A stretch of DNA of 64,000 nucleotides, taken from positions 434,001 through 498,000 of the forward strand of contig NZ_JARXYZ010000003.1 of NCBI RefSeq assembly GCF_029894125.1, in the 5' to 3' direction. Both the position numbers and the translations under genes were made by a program. The number at the start of each line of letters is the position of its first letter. Positions within the stretch are counted from its first letter, which is position 1. The notes below the pieces were generated by a model that worked only from the letters and a program-made list of their open reading frames with translations, was not told the origin of the DNA and ran no database searches. The DNA is from Kitasatospora sp. MAA19 (GTDB taxonomy: Bacteria > Actinomycetota > Actinomycetes > Streptomycetales > Streptomycetaceae). This document shows, piece by piece, positions 1 through 9,884 of this stretch.

Positions 1-1
1 C

Positions 2-898
<897 letters not shown>

Positions 899-936
899 GC
901 ACGGCGTGCCCGGTCGTCCGGGCGAGCCACCACGCG

Positions 937-970
937 GAGCCCGTCGGACCACTCCCGGTCCGGCGGGCTC
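937..970. terminator. Terminator hairpin after msiK
   Basis: Stem 937-950 / 957-970 with a six-base loop; 14 pairs with a single G-U. It lies 39 bases after the msiK stop and has no T-run, as is usual for Streptomyces terminators. Confidence 0.75.
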
Positions 971-1080
971 CGTCCGTACACCCCCGCGTCAACACGGTGT
1001 GGGGACGAAACCGGACACGGTGTCACTCGATGGTGTAACGGAGGGCGACCCCACCCGCACCCACCGCTACTCTCCTGAGG

Positions 1081-1560
1081 GTGAAGCAGCTTGTGCGCCG
1101 TATCGGCCAGACCGTCGCCCTGACCCTGCCGGTCGTCCTGGTGACCACCGGCACCCTCGCCGTGACCCGGGTGCCGTGGGCCCCGCCGACCGGCCTCGAC
1201 CAGCAGGTCGTGGCGGCGTCCAGCGGTGACGGTGCCGGGATCGGGCGTTCCGCCACCACCAACGCCGCCCCCAACACCGCCACCAACGCGGCCGCGGGCA
1301 CGTCCTCGGACGGGCTCGCCCCGCAGGAGTCGCTGCGGGTGGTGCTGCTGGACGAGCTGCGGGCGAAGAACCCGTCCGCCGCACTGGACCTGCTGGAGCG
1401 CTCGATGCGCGAGCAGCCGTCGCTGACGCCGTACTGCACCTCGCTCGCCACCGAGCTGGGCAAGGCCGCGGTGCGCAAGTACCAGGGCGACGTGCAGCGG
1501 GCCCGGTCGTTCGCCCGCCCGGTCTGCGACGGGTCGTTCGCGGCGGGCATCGCCGGCTGA
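1081..1560 (+). CDS. Small membrane-anchored or secreted protein of unknown function
   Basis: 159 residues. Residues 1-8 are basic and about 11-28 form a hydrophobic segment (VALTLPVVLVTTGTLAV), so the protein is exported or tethered with its C-terminal part outside. A Thr/Ala/Asn-rich linker (about 45-75) leads to a helical tail holding two cysteines (TPYCTS and RPVCDG) that could form a disulfide. The GTG at 1081 is chosen because it opens the signal-like region; a TACTCT box at 1068-1073 ends seven bases before it, so the mRNA is probably leaderless, with only a weak GAGG next to the start. I do not recognise the family. It stands alone between msiK and a sugar nucleotidyltransferase. Confidence 0.75.
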   Translation: MKQLVRRIGQTVALTLPVVLVTTGTLAVTRVPWAPPTGLDQQVVAASSGDGAGIGRSATTNAAPNTATNAAAGTSSDGLAPQESLRVVLLDELRAKNPSAALDLLERSMREQPSLTPYCTSLATELGKAAVRKYQGDVQRARSFARPVCDGSFAAGIAG

Positions 1561-1696
1561 CGACGTCAGCGGCTCGGGCTGCCCCGCGGCGGATCCGGCC
1601 GACCCCCACGGCCCCAGCCCGCGACCTCAACCGGCGGCCCCAACCGGCGTCCGCGGCTCCGGCCGACCGGCCCGGTGGGCGCCTTATTGTTCAGGC

Positions 1697-2479
1697 ATGA
1701 CCGCTGACTCCGGCCCCACCGCCGACCTCACGTCCCCGCCGCCCCGGCCGACCACGACGCCCGTCACCCAGGCCGTGATCCTGGCCGGCGGCCAGGGCTC
1801 GCGACTGCGGCCCTACACGGACGACCGCCCCAAGCCGCTGGTCGAGATCCCGGGAACGGGCACGCCGATCCTCGGCCACCAGCTGGCCTGGCTGGCCTCC
1901 GAGGGCGTCACCGACGTGGTGGTCTCCTGCGGGCACCTCGCCGACGTGCTGGAGGAGTGGCTCGACAAGGCGGACCTGCCGCTGCGCGTCCGCACGGTGG
2001 TCGAGGAGGAGCCGCTCGGGCGCGGCGGCGGCCTCAAGTACGCGGCCAAGGCGCTGCCCCGCCCGGACGAGCCCTGGTACGCCACCAACGGCGACATCTG
2101 GACCCGGTTCAGCCTGCGCGATATGGCCGCCTTCCACCACGAGCGGGACGCCGTCGCGACGCTCGCGCTGGCCCGGCCGCGGATCCCGTGGGGGGCGGTG
2201 GAGACCGACCAGTTCGGCAACGTGCTGGACTTCATCGAGGCACCGCCCTCGCCGTTCCTGATCAACGCCGGGCTGTACGTCTTCAGCCCGGAGTTCGCCG
2301 AGCTGCTGCCGGACGTGGGCGACCACGAACGCACCACGTTCCCGCAACTGGCGCGCAGCAAGCGGCTGGCGGGCTACCAGCTGCCGCAGGGCGTGTACTG
2401 GCGCGCCATCGACACCGCGAAGGACCTCACCGAGGCCGCCAAGGAGCTCGCCGCCGGGGCCGGCCGCGCCCCACAGTGA
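1697..2479 (+). CDS. Sugar-nucleotide nucleotidyltransferase (NDP-sugar pyrophosphorylase)
   Basis: 260-residue transferase joining a nucleoside triphosphate and a sugar-1-phosphate. The N-terminal signature is clear: LAGGQGSRLRPYTDDRPKP (about residues 28-46) supplies the GXGXRLXPXT phosphate loop and the PKP lysine. A metal-binding Asp follows in TNGDIW, and INAGLYVFSP is the usual later motif. The protein is short, without the hexapeptide acyltransferase tail of GlmU or the sensor half of large GDP-mannose pyrophosphorylases, so it resembles free-standing mannose-1-phosphate guanylyltransferase/RfbA-like proteins. Which sugar and nucleotide it uses cannot be read from sequence. TATTGT at 1685-1690 ends six bases before the ATG and no SD is present, so translation is probably leaderless. 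Confidence 0.85.
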   Translation: MTADSGPTADLTSPPPRPTTTPVTQAVILAGGQGSRLRPYTDDRPKPLVEIPGTGTPILGHQLAWLASEGVTDVVVSCGHLADVLEEWLDKADLPLRVRTVVEEEPLGRGGGLKYAAKALPRPDEPWYATNGDIWTRFSLRDMAAFHHERDAVATLALARPRIPWGAVETDQFGNVLDFIEAPPSPFLINAGLYVFSPEFAELLPDVGDHERTTFPQLARSKRLAGYQLPQGVYWRAIDTAKDLTEAAKELAAGAGRAPQ

Positions 2480-2557
2480 CGCCCCCGGGCACAAACGGCA
2501 AAGCGGCAACCCCTCGAGGCACGAGCAGCAGCAGCGAGCGGCAACGGCAACGGCAAT

Positions 2558-2590
2558 CGGCCGGGTGCTCCGCCATGGAGCACCCAGCCG
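2558..2590. terminator. Bidirectional terminator hairpin
   Basis: Perfect nine-pair core 2563-2571 / 2577-2585 with loop GCCAT, extended by four pairs beyond one mismatch. It separates the convergent nucleotidyltransferase and DoxX genes. Confidence 0.7.
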
Positions 2591-2616
2591 ACCGCGTCCG
2601 CGAACCGTCAGACCCC

Positions 2617-4296
2617 TCAGGTGGACGTAGGCGCCCCCGGGCGGGAGGAGCGGGCGCCGCCGGACAGGTCGGCCAGCGGGGCGCTGCCCAGCACCCCGCC
2701 GAGCAGCCCGGAGCCCGCCCCGGAGCTCGGGCTCGGCTTGGACGCCGTCCCCGAGCCGCCGGGGGCCGGGGTGCTGCGCTGGGCGGGCGAGGAGCCGGCC
2801 GGCGGCGCGCCGGCGGACGACGCGGCCGGGCTCGCACCGGCCCCGCTCTCCGCCTTGGTGGAGTGCCCCTTGCCGCTCGGCGTCGGACCGGTCGGCCGGG
2901 AGGCCGGGGCGGAGGAGGGCGGAGCGGTCGGGCTCGGTGTGGGGGTGGCCGGTCGCGGGGCGGCGGGCGAGGGCGAGGTGGACGAGCCCTGGCCGCCCGG
3001 GGTGCCGGTCGGGGCGCCGCCCGGCCAGACCGGCGTGCCGTAGTCGGTGGCCGGACGGGCCGGCGCCTGGTGCGGCCGGGCGCCGGTGCGCACCGCCGCG
3101 CCGAGCATCGAGCCGAGCAGCAGGGTCAGCCCGACGACGACCGTGGTGACCACCGTGCCGCGGCGCAGCACCCGTCGGCGCAGCGCGGCGGGCGCGTCCG
3201 CGCCGTACCGCCGCCAGGCTTCCAGGTTGAGCCGCCCGTCCAGGGAGGCGAACGGCGCGCCGGCGATCAGCAGCGGGCTCCAGGCCGCCAGGAAGATCAG
3301 GTCGGGCGTGTCGTAGACCGGCACGGCCCGCCAGCTGACGGTGAACAGCAGCGCGGCGGAGAGCAGCATCGCCGCCCCGGCCGCGAGCCGCTGCCAGAGG
3401 CCGAGGACGGTCAGCACACCGACCACGATCTCGGTGAACGACACCGCCAGGCCGGCACCGACCGGGTGCGCCATGGCGAAGGCCAGCAGCGGCTCGGCGA
3501 CCTTCCAGGGGTGCAGCGAGGCGAGCCAGCGCATCATCGAGCCGCGCTCGCCGCCGTCGAAGTACACCGGGTCGCAGAGCTTGCTGAACCCGGCGTAGAC
3601 GGACAGCGAGCCGAGGACGGCGCGCAGCGGCAGCAGGACCAGGCCGAGGTCGACCCGGCGTCCGGGGTACCAGGCCTGCCGACCCTCGGCGGCCGTCGCG
3701 GAGACCTCGGGCAACTCGCCGCTCGGGGTCCAGCCCTGCGGCGCGCCGACCGGGCCGACGCCCGCGTAGGTGGCGGTGCCGGCACCCGTCCGGGGCTGGC
3801 GCGGGACGGTCCGGGCACCCGAGTAGGTCGGGATCACCCGGGTGTCCGACTCGGCCAGGCCGACGCCCCCGGAGGCGGAACCGGTGAGCCGGACGGCCTC
3901 CAGCAGCTGGGTGGCCGCGAGGTCCCCGGGGGGCGCCTGCCCGGTCCAGGTGACGGCGGTGACCCGGCCCTTGCGGCGCGGCGCACCGCCCCCGGCGGCC
4001 CCCGCCATCGCCGGGACGGCGGAGGCGGGCACGACGACCTGCGGGGTGACCAGCGGACGGCGGATCAGGCCCTGGTTCGCGTACGGGTCGCCGAACGCGG
4101 CACCGGTGGACAGCAGTCCGGCCGGGGCCTCGATCAGCGGCGGCACCGGGGCGCCGAGCCGGAGCCGGAAGCTCGCCTGCGTGTTGCTGAGGCGCGCGGG
4201 GTCGGACGGCACCTTGACCGTGTCAAGGCCGGGGCCCGCGTCTATCCCGGTGCTGCCGCCGCCGAACAGGGGGCGCCGAGGTGTTCTGGTGTCCAC
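2617..4296 (-). CDS. DoxX-family membrane protein with long N- and C-terminal extensions
   Basis: 559 residues. The DoxX-type core (about 213-350) has four hydrophobic segments: VDLGLVLLPLRAVLGSLSVY, the stretch around AVSFTEIVVGVLTVLGL, LAAGAAMLLSAALLFTV and DLIFLAAWSPLLIAG, with the familiar GFSKL after the first. A fifth segment lies near 381-400. Residues 1-210 are a soluble, Pro/Gly-rich region and 405-559 are almost entirely Pro, Ser, Ala, Gly and Thr, probably disordered. DoxX relatives act in membrane redox chemistry, but this member's function is unknown. A typical DoxX protein is 130-180 residues, so both extensions are unusual. The start is GTG at 4296 (MDTRTPRR); no close SD is evident. 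Confidence 0.75.
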   Translation of the reverse strand: MDTRTPRRPLFGGGSTGIDAGPGLDTVKVPSDPARLSNTQASFRLRLGAPVPPLIEAPAGLLSTGAAFGDPYANQGLIRRPLVTPQVVVPASAVPAMAGAAGGGAPRRKGRVTAVTWTGQAPPGDLAATQLLEAVRLTGSASGGVGLAESDTRVIPTYSGARTVPRQPRTGAGTATYAGVGPVGAPQGWTPSGELPEVSATAAEGRQAWYPGRRVDLGLVLLPLRAVLGSLSVYAGFSKLCDPVYFDGGERGSMMRWLASLHPWKVAEPLLAFAMAHPVGAGLAVSFTEIVVGVLTVLGLWQRLAAGAAMLLSAALLFTVSWRAVPVYDTPDLIFLAAWSPLLIAGAPFASLDGRLNLEAWRRYGADAPAALRRRVLRRGTVVTTVVVGLTLLLGSMLGAAVRTGARPHQAPARPATDYGTPVWPGGAPTGTPGGQGSSTSPSPAAPRPATPTPSPTAPPSSAPASRPTGPTPSGKGHSTKAESGAGASPAASSAGAPPAGSSPAQRSTPAPGGSGTASKPSPSSGAGSGLLGGVLGSAPLADLSGGARSSRPGAPTST

Positions 4297-4372
4297 GCCC
4301 GTCTAACCGGGTGACGGCCGCTTAGGACACTCTCCCGAGTGGATGTCCGGCGCCTGCTTGAAATGATCATGA

Positions 4373-4410
4373 GAAAAGCGATCGAGCCCGGTCGGGCCCG
4401 ATCGCTTTTC
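4373..4410. terminator. Strong terminator downstream of rlmB
   Basis: Twelve perfect pairs 4373-4384 / 4399-4410 (GAAAAGCGATCG paired with its complement) capped by a five-pair inner stem. Because the arms start with A and end with T runs, it can act in both directions. It lies about 150 bases beyond the rlmB stop and upstream of the DoxX gene. Confidence 0.75.
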
Positions 4411-4563
4411 ACTCGGACTGCGGAGAATTCAGAAGATCCCCTGCGCACCGGCCACCGCGTGTGCTGCGGCGGCGACCCGTGCTGCGGCAACGGCCTGCGC
4501 CCCCGGCGGCGACCCGCGCTCCGGCGGCGGCCCGTGCTGCGGCGGCCGCCGGTGCGCCAGGGG

Positions 4564-5556
4564 TCAGCGCTTGGCCCGCAGCCGCGCGGCCTCGTACAGC
4601 ACGATGCCCGCCGCGACACCGGCGTTCAGCGACTCGGTCAGCCCGGACATCGGGATCCGCACCCGCATGTCGCAGGTCTCCGAGACCAGCCGGGACAGGC
4701 CCTTGCCCTCGCTGCCCGCGACGATCACCACCGGGCCGGTCAGCAGCTCCAGGTCGCCCAGCTCGGCCTCGCCGTCGGCGGCCAGGCCGACCACCATCAG
4801 GCCGGCCTTCTGGTAGGCCTCCAGGGTGCGGGTGAGGTTGGTGGCCCGGGCGACGGGCAGCCGGGCGGCGGCGCCGGAGGAGGTCTTCCAGGCACCGGCG
4901 GTCATGCCGGCCGCGCGGCGCTCGGGGATGACCACGCCGTGTGCGCCGAAGGCGGCGGCGGAGCGGACCACGGCGCCGAGGTTGCGCGAGTCGGTGACAC
5001 CGTCCAGCGCGATGATCAGCGCGTCCTGGCCGGCGTCGGCGGCCTCGCCCAGCAGGTCCTCGGGGTGCGCGTACTCGTACGGCGGGACCTGGAGCACCAG
5101 GCCCTGGTGGTTGAGCCCGCCGGTCATCTGGTCCAGCTGCGGGCGCGGGGCCTCCATCAGCGGGATGCCACGGTCGTTGGCGGCCTGGAAGGCCTCGCGG
5201 ACGCGGTCGTCGGTGTCGATGAACTGCATGACGTACAGCGCGGTGGCCGGCACGTCGCCCTTCAGGGCCTCGACCACCGAGTTGCGGCCGAAGACCAGCT
5301 CGGCGGCACCCGCGCCGCCGCGGCCGCCGCGCCCGCCACCGCCGGACCGGCGCATGCCGGCGCGGGCCTTGGCGTCCCGCTCGCGCTTGATCGCGGCGTT
5401 GGCGGCGCGCTGCTTCGGGTGGCCCTTGCGCTCCTCCCCGGGCGGGGTCGGGCCCTTGCCCTGGAGCGCCTTGCGGCTGTGCCCGCCGGTACCGACAGAC
5501 GCGCCCTTCTTCGATCCGGGGTTGCGGCGGTTCCTGCGCGCACTGTTGCCGGCCAT
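4564..5556 (-). CDS. rlmB: 23S rRNA (guanosine-2'-O-)-methyltransferase RlmB
   Basis: SpoU/TrmH-family (SPOUT fold) methyltransferase that by family membership 2'-O-methylates a guanosine of 23S rRNA. 330 residues from the ATG at 5556; the in-frame start 66 bases upstream adds residues of no recognisable kind, whereas MAGNSARRNRR is the usual start in actinomycetes and follows AGGA at good spacing. Residues 1-90 are a basic, low-complexity RNA-binding extension; about 95-170 are the substrate-binding domain (LVFGRNSVVEAL); the catalytic domain has motif 1 (DSRNLGAVVRSA), motif 2 (IVAGSEGKGLSRL) and motif 3 (IPMSGLTESLNAGVAAG). It lies downstream of cysS on the same strand, a common actinobacterial pairing. 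Confidence 0.93.
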   Translation of the reverse strand: MAGNSARRNRRNPGSKKGASVGTGGHSRKALQGKGPTPPGEERKGHPKQRAANAAIKRERDAKARAGMRRSGGGGRGGRGGAGAAELVFGRNSVVEALKGDVPATALYVMQFIDTDDRVREAFQAANDRGIPLMEAPRPQLDQMTGGLNHQGLVLQVPPYEYAHPEDLLGEAADAGQDALIIALDGVTDSRNLGAVVRSAAAFGAHGVVIPERRAAGMTAGAWKTSSGAAARLPVARATNLTRTLEAYQKAGLMVVGLAADGEAELGDLELLTGPVVIVAGSEGKGLSRLVSETCDMRVRIPMSGLTESLNAGVAAGIVLYEAARLRAKR

Positions 5557-5691
5557 GGCTGTACATCCTGTCTGTTCGGCATGCCCGGCCGCCCCGTTCT
5601 GTCCGGCGGCGGCCGACGGCATGCGCTACGTCATGCGGGAGGGCCGCACCGGTCCGGTACGGCCCACCCTCACCCCGATCGTCAGATGGGG

Positions 5692-7101
5692 TTACTGGCT
5701 GTTGATCGTCCAGCGCGGGCCGGACGGGGTGTCCTCGATCACCAGCCCGGCGAGGCCGAGCTGGTCGCGGATGGCATCCGCGGTGGCGAAGTCCTTACGC
5801 TGCCGCGCCGCCTGCCGCTGGTCCAGGACCAGGCGGACCAGCGAGTCGACCACACCGTGCATGCTCTTCAGTGTCCCAGCCTCGCCGCGCTCCGTCCCGG
5901 CCCACTGCGGGTCGAGCGGGTCGAGACCCAACACTCCGAGCATCGCACGGACCTCGGCGAGTCGCGCCACCGCGTTCTCCTTGTCGTCCGCGTTCAGGGC
6001 GCTGTTGCCCTGGCGGACGGCGGTGTGCACGACGGCCAACGCCTGCGGCACGCCCAGGTCGTCGTCCATCGCCTCGGCGAAGGCCGGCGGCACCTCGGGT
6101 GCGGCGTCGACCGTCCCGCAGCGCTCGATGGTGCGCTGGATGAAGCCCTCGATCCGGCCGAAACCGGCCTCGGCCTCACGCAGCGACTCCTCGCTGTACT
6201 CGATCATCGAGCGGTAGTGCGGGGCGCCCAGGTAGTAGCGGAGCACGATCGGCCGCCAGCGCTGGACCATCTCGGAGACCAGCACCGAGTTGCCCAGCGA
6301 CTTGCTCATCTTCTCGCCGGCCATGGTGACCCAGGCGTTGTGCACCCAGAAGTTGGCGAAGTCGTCGCCGTAGGCCTTGGACTGGGCGATCTCGTTCTCG
6401 TGGTGCGGGAAGATCAGGTCCAGCCCGCCGCCGTGGATGTCGAAGGCCGGGCCGAGGTACTTGTGGGCCATCGCCGAGCACTCCAGGTGCCAGCCGGGAC
6501 GGCCGCGGCCCCACGGGGTCTCCCAGCTCGGCTCGCCCGGCTTGGCGGCCTTCCACATCGCGAAGTCGCGGTGGTCGCGCTTGCCGGTCTCGCCCTCGGC
6601 CGAGGGCTGGCGCAGGTCGGCCAGCTTCTGGTTGGAGAGCGCGAGGTAGTCGGGGTACGACTTCACGTCGAAGTAGACGTTGCCGTCCGCCGCGTAGGCG
6701 TGGCCCTTCGCGATGAGCCCCTGCATCATCTCGACCATCTCGGGGATGTGCCCGGTGGCCCGCGGCTCGACGGTCGGCGGCAGGCAGCCGAGCGCGGTGT
6801 AGCCGTCGTTGAAGGCGCGCTCGTTCTCGTAGGCGATCTGCCACCACGGGGTGCCGAGCTCGCGCTCCTTGGCGATCACCTTGTCGTCGATGTCGGTGAC
6901 GTTCCGGGCGAAGGTCACCTGGTAGCCGCGGTAGGCGAACCACCGCTGCATGATGTCGAAGTTGAGCCCGGACCGGATGTGCCCGATATGAGGCGCCGAC
7001 TGGACGGTAGCGCCGCACAGGTAGATCGAGACACAGCCCGGTACAAGCGGGACGAAGTCGCGTACCTGGCGGGTGCTGGTGTCGTACAGGCGAATGCTCA
7101 C
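5692..7101 (-). CDS. cysS: Cysteinyl-tRNA synthetase
   Basis: Charges tRNA-Cys with cysteine in the cytoplasm. 469 residues, normal length for class I CysRS. The HIGH motif appears as [11 protein letters not shown] following the zinc-ligand region YLCGATVQ; further zinc ligands lie in GWHLECSAM and FPHHENE; the KMSKS loop is [12 protein letters not shown]. The C-terminal DALR-like domain is present. I chose GTG at 7101, giving the conserved opening SIRLYDTS; an ATG at 7155 would add 18 residues not seen in the family. TACGCT on the minus strand at 7114-7109 ends seven bases before the GTG and there is no SD, suggesting a leaderless message. rlmB follows 135 bases downstream and may be co-transcribed. 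Confidence 0.95.
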   Translation of the reverse strand: MSIRLYDTSTRQVRDFVPLVPGCVSIYLCGATVQSAPHIGHIRSGLNFDIMQRWFAYRGYQVTFARNVTDIDDKVIAKERELGTPWWQIAYENERAFNDGYTALGCLPPTVEPRATGHIPEMVEMMQGLIAKGHAYAADGNVYFDVKSYPDYLALSNQKLADLRQPSAEGETGKRDHRDFAMWKAAKPGEPSWETPWGRGRPGWHLECSAMAHKYLGPAFDIHGGGLDLIFPHHENEIAQSKAYGDDFANFWVHNAWVTMAGEKMSKSLGNSVLVSEMVQRWRPIVLRYYLGAPHYRSMIEYSEESLREAEAGFGRIEGFIQRTIERCGTVDAAPEVPPAFAEAMDDDLGVPQALAVVHTAVRQGNSALNADDKENAVARLAEVRAMLGVLGLDPLDPQWAGTERGEAGTLKSMHGVVDSLVRLVLDQRQAARQRKDFATADAIRDQLGLAGLVIEDTPSGPRWTINSQ

Positions 7102-7213
7102 AGCGTCAAGCGTAGTGGGCAGGAGGGGGTGCCCCGCGACATTCCCGAATGTCAATACCGCGACAAGGGCGTTTCCCCGCCGCGTCCGGTCGGAGGCACC
7201 CGCTCCTCCGGGG

Positions 7214-7609
7214 TCAGATGCCGCCGGCCACCTTGCGCGGGGTGAGCCGGACGATCACCCGCACGTCCTCCGGTCCGTCGAAGGTGTAGACGTCCTCACC
7301 GCGGTACTTGGCGGCCAACCGGTTGATCAACTCGCGGCCGCCCTCGGTGGTGAGGGTGGCCGAGCCGCGCACCTCCAGGTACTCGTACGGGCTCTCCGGC
7401 GGGTTGACCACGAGCGAGATGCGCGGGTCCTTCAGCAGGTTGAGGTGCTTGCGACGGCCCTCGACGGTGGAGAACAGGATGTCCTCGCCGTCGCGCTCCA
7501 CCCAGACCACCGAGGACTGGGGGCTGCCGTCGGGCTGGATGGTGGAGACCACGGCGAAGCTCTTGCCGTCGATCAAGGCCTTGGCGCGGTCGGAGAGTTG
7601 GGTGGTCAT
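7214..7609 (-). CDS. PPOX-class (split-barrel) F420- or FMN-dependent oxidoreductase
   Basis: 131 residues forming a single flavin-reductase-like split barrel: FAVVSTIQPDGSPQSSVVWV is the first hairpin, ILFSTVEGRRKHLNLLKDPR the cofactor phosphate region, and LEVRGSATLT a later strand. Mycobacterial and Streptomyces relatives reduce substrates with F420H2; the sequence alone does not show whether this one prefers F420 or FMN, nor its substrate. The start at 7609 follows GAAGG at six bases; the longer frame upstream is basic and uninformative. It lies between cysS and ispF on the same strand, separated from ispF by about 210 bases, so it probably has its own promoter. Confidence 0.85.
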   Translation of the reverse strand: MTTQLSDRAKALIDGKSFAVVSTIQPDGSPQSSVVWVERDGEDILFSTVEGRRKHLNLLKDPRISLVVNPPESPYEYLEVRGSATLTTEGGRELINRLAAKYRGEDVYTFDGPEDVRVIVRLTPRKVAGGI

Positions 7610-7822
7610 CGGAGACCTTCTTCCGGTCGGTCGGGTCGGAGGTCGGGCCACTGCCAGGCGGAGCCTGCGCCCGGGCCCGCACCGAACCGTATCGATCCGG
7701 GCCCTGACACCGGCTCCTGAACACCCGTCACCGTGGATTAATTCCCGACCTCGCACCGGACCTGTGCCGGCCCCGCACCGGACCTTCCCGGCCGGCCCCC
7801 GGCCCGCCCCGGACCGACGGGC

Positions 7823-8368
7823 TCAACGCCGTTCGTACACCAGGGCGGTGGCGATCGCGGCCAGCCCCTCGGCCCGGCCGGTCAGGCCCAGGCCGTCGGT
7901 GGTGGTGCCGGACACCGACACCGGCGCACCGGCCGCGTCCGACAGCGCGGCCTGCGCCTCGACCCGCCGCTTGCCGATCTTCGGCCGGACGCCGATCACC
8001 TGGACCGCGATGTTGCCGATCTCGAAGCCCGCCGCACGCACCAGCCGGGCCGCCTCGCCGAGCAGCTTCACTCCGGACGCGCCGGCCCACTCCGGCCGGT
8101 CGGTGCCGAAGTGCGCGCCCAGGTCGCCGATTCCGGCGGCCGAGAACAGCGCGTCGCAGGCGGCGTGCGCGGCGACGTCGGCGTCCGAGTGCCCGGAGAG
8201 CCCGAACTCGGCGTCCGGCCACTCCAGTCCGGCCACCCAGAGCGGGCGACCGGCCTCGAAGGCGTGCACGTCGGTGCCGATGCCGATGCGCGGCAGTGCG
8301 GGAGCCGACGGCTCGGGAGCGGGCGACTCGGTGGCCGACACGTCAGTGGACAGCGGATCAGTAGGCAT
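7823..8368 (-). CDS. ispF: 2-C-methyl-D-erythritol 2,4-cyclodiphosphate synthase
   Basis: Fifth step of the non-mevalonate (MEP) isoprenoid pathway: cyclises CDP-ME 2-phosphate to MEcPP, releasing CMP; trimeric, cytoplasmic. 181 residues including a 25-residue acidic Pro/Ala-rich N-terminal extension before the fold starts at [12 protein letters not shown]. Metal ligands are the D and H of TDVHAF and the H of SGHSDADV; the conserved C-terminal [12 protein letters not shown] is present. The ATG at 8368 overlaps the last 11 bases of ispD, so the two genes are translationally coupled, in keeping with consecutive or cooperating roles. Some bacteria fuse IspD and IspF; here they are separate but overlapping. 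Confidence 0.93.
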   Translation of the reverse strand: MPTDPLSTDVSATESPAPEPSAPALPRIGIGTDVHAFEAGRPLWVAGLEWPDAEFGLSGHSDADVAAHAACDALFSAAGIGDLGAHFGTDRPEWAGASGVKLLGEAARLVRAAGFEIGNIAVQVIGVRPKIGKRRVEAQAALSDAAGAPVSVSGTTTDGLGLTGRAEGLAAIATALVYERR

Positions 8369-9083
8369 CGGAGGCCCTCCGGCGGGCGAGTACGGCCTCG
8401 GCGAGCACGAGGTCCAGCGGACGGGTGACCTTGAACGCCTCCTCGTGGCCGGGCACCACGACGACCCGGCCGCCGTAGCGCTCCACCAGGCCGGCGTCGT
8501 CGGTGACCGACGGCGTGTCGGCGGCGCCCGCGGCCTCCTCGGCCAGGGCCTTGGCGTGCACCTCGACCAGGGTGGCCCGGTCGAAGCCCTGCGGGGTCTG
8601 CACCGCACGCAGGGTGGACCGGTCGGGCGTGTCGAGCACCGGCTCGGGGCGACCCGGGCTCGGCTCGACCCGCTTCACCGTGTCGGCCAGCGGCACCGCC
8701 GGCACCACCGCCTCGGCTCCGGCCCGGACGGCGGCCGCCACGGCGTCCACCACCTCGACCGGGACGAGCGGGCGGGCCGCGTCGTGCACCAGGACGACCT
8801 CCACCTCGGCCGGGATCGCGGCCAGGCCGAGCCGGACCGACTCCTGGCGGGTCGCGCCACCGGCCACCACCCGGATGTCCTTGTCGTCCAGCCCGTGGCT
8901 GTCCAGCAGGGCGACCACCTCGGCCACCCCGTCGGCGGGCGCGGCGACCACGACCAGGCCGACCGCCCGGCTGCGGGCCAGCGCCCGCACGGCGTGCACC
9001 AGGAGCGGCACACCGCCCAGTTCCCGCAGGGCCTTCGGGGCGCCGGGCCCCAGCCGCTCACCGCGTCCGGCGGCGGGCACCAC
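8358..9083 (-). CDS. ispD: 2-C-methyl-D-erythritol 4-phosphate cytidylyltransferase
   Basis: Third MEP-pathway enzyme: transfers CMP from CTP to MEP. Motifs are [20 protein letters not shown] (CTP-binding glycine loop with the catalytic Arg and Lys), [14 protein letters not shown], and VTDDAGLVE near the C-terminus. The start is uncertain: GTG at 9083 yields only two residues before PAAGRG and would cut the first beta strand. The frame stays open to a stop at 9119-9117, and a CTG at 9113 lies six bases after GGAG (9124-9121), giving an N-terminus [16 protein letters not shown] that would restore the strand. I list the GTG start but consider the CTG plausible. It overlaps ispF by 11 bases. Confidence 0.9.
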   Translation of the reverse strand: MVPAAGRGERLGPGAPKALRELGGVPLLVHAVRALARSRAVGLVVVAAPADGVAEVVALLDSHGLDDKDIRVVAGGATRQESVRLGLAAIPAEVEVVLVHDAARPLVPVEVVDAVAAAVRAGAEAVVPAVPLADTVKRVEPSPGRPEPVLDTPDRSTLRAVQTPQGFDRATLVEVHAKALAEEAAGAADTPSVTDDAGLVERYGGRVVVVPGHEEAFKVTRPLDLVLAEAVLARRRASDAY

Positions 9084-9401
9084 TGCTGCTGCGACTGCTG
9101 CTGCGGCGTTCAGGTTTCACTCCTTCGGCGAAGTGGGTATGGCCTTGGCGTGCCCGGCGGGCGCAACGGGCCCCTTCCGAAGAACCACGGTCCACCGTCC
9201 GCCGCACAACCCGCAGAATCGGTCTTGCAAGGCGTCTTGCGGGGCGGAGTGGTCCTGTGGGCCTGGACCGGCTCGGGCCGGGGGCGTCGTCCGGACACGC
9301 CTCAGCGCCCGAAGTGCCACTGCACCACCCCCGGACGCTTCGTCCTGGGAGCGGCGCGCCGACACCGGGCGCTGTGAGCGGTGGGCGGTAGCCCGACTGC
9401 A
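9084..9401. other. Gap between carD and ispD
   Basis: 318 bases without a convincing gene. It holds the putative CTG start region of ispD (GGAG at 9121-9124, CTG at 9113) and a triplet-rich GCAGCAGCAGT duplication at about 9081-9104. I see no clear promoter hexamers and no strong hairpin. Confidence 0.5.
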
Positions 9402-9884
9402 CTACGAGGCAAGCACCTCGTCGAGCAGCGTCTCCGCCTTGTCCTCGTTGGTGTTCTCCGCCAGCGCGAGCTCGCTGACGAGGATCTGGCGCGCCTTCGC
9501 GAGCATCCGCTTCTCGCCAGCCGACAGACCGCGCTCGCGCTCACGACGCCAGAGGTCGCGCACAACCTCGGCGACCTTGATAACGTCACCCGAGGCGAGC
9601 TTCTCCAGGTTCGCCTTGTAGCGACGGGACCAGTTGGTCGGCTCTTCGGTGTACGGTGCGCGCAGCACCTCGAAGACCCGGTCCAGACCCTCCTGGCCGA
9701 CTACATCGCGCACGCCGACGAACTCCGCGTTCTCGGCGGGCACGCGGAGCGTCAGGTCTCCCTGCTGCACCTTGAGCACCAGGTAGGTCTTGTCCACACC
9801 TTTGATCTGGCGAATTTCGATGGCCTCGATCAGCGCAGCCCCGTGATGGGGGTAGACCACCGTGTCGCCAACCTTGAACGTCAT
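9402..9884 (-). CDS. carD: CarD-family RNA polymerase-binding transcription regulator
   Basis: Stabilises open promoter complexes at rRNA and many other promoters by binding the RNAP beta subunit and upstream-fork DNA. 160 residues, the typical length for actinobacterial CarD. The N-terminal Tudor-like RNAP-interaction domain begins [15 protein letters not shown] and includes [16 protein letters not shown]; the C-terminal helical domain contains [15 protein letters not shown] with the tryptophan that wedges into the fork. The ATG at 9884 gives the universal start MTFKVGD and follows a GGAAGGGG run. TATTCT on the minus strand about 30 bases upstream could be its -10 box. Upstream of ispD-ispF on the same strand, as in other actinomycetes. 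Confidence 0.95.
   Translation of the reverse strand: MTFKVGDTVVYPHHGAALIEAIEIRQIKGVDKTYLVLKVQQGDLTLRVPAENAEFVGVRDVVGQEGLDRVFEVLRAPYTEEPTNWSRRYKANLEKLASGDVIKVAEVVRDLWRRERERGLSAGEKRMLAKARQILVSELALAENTNEDKAETLLDEVLAS

Noticed and set aside
1957-4314. A 785-residue plus-strand open frame across the nucleotidyltransferase and DoxX genes
   Set aside because: It reads Arg/Gly/Ala-rich nonsense, opposes or shifts two recognisable genes, and arises because high GC content removes stop codons.
4411-4563. Possible tRNA or small gene between rlmB and the terminator
   Set aside because: The stretch is a set of imperfect GGCGGCGACCCG-like repeats; no cloverleaf or coding signal is visible.
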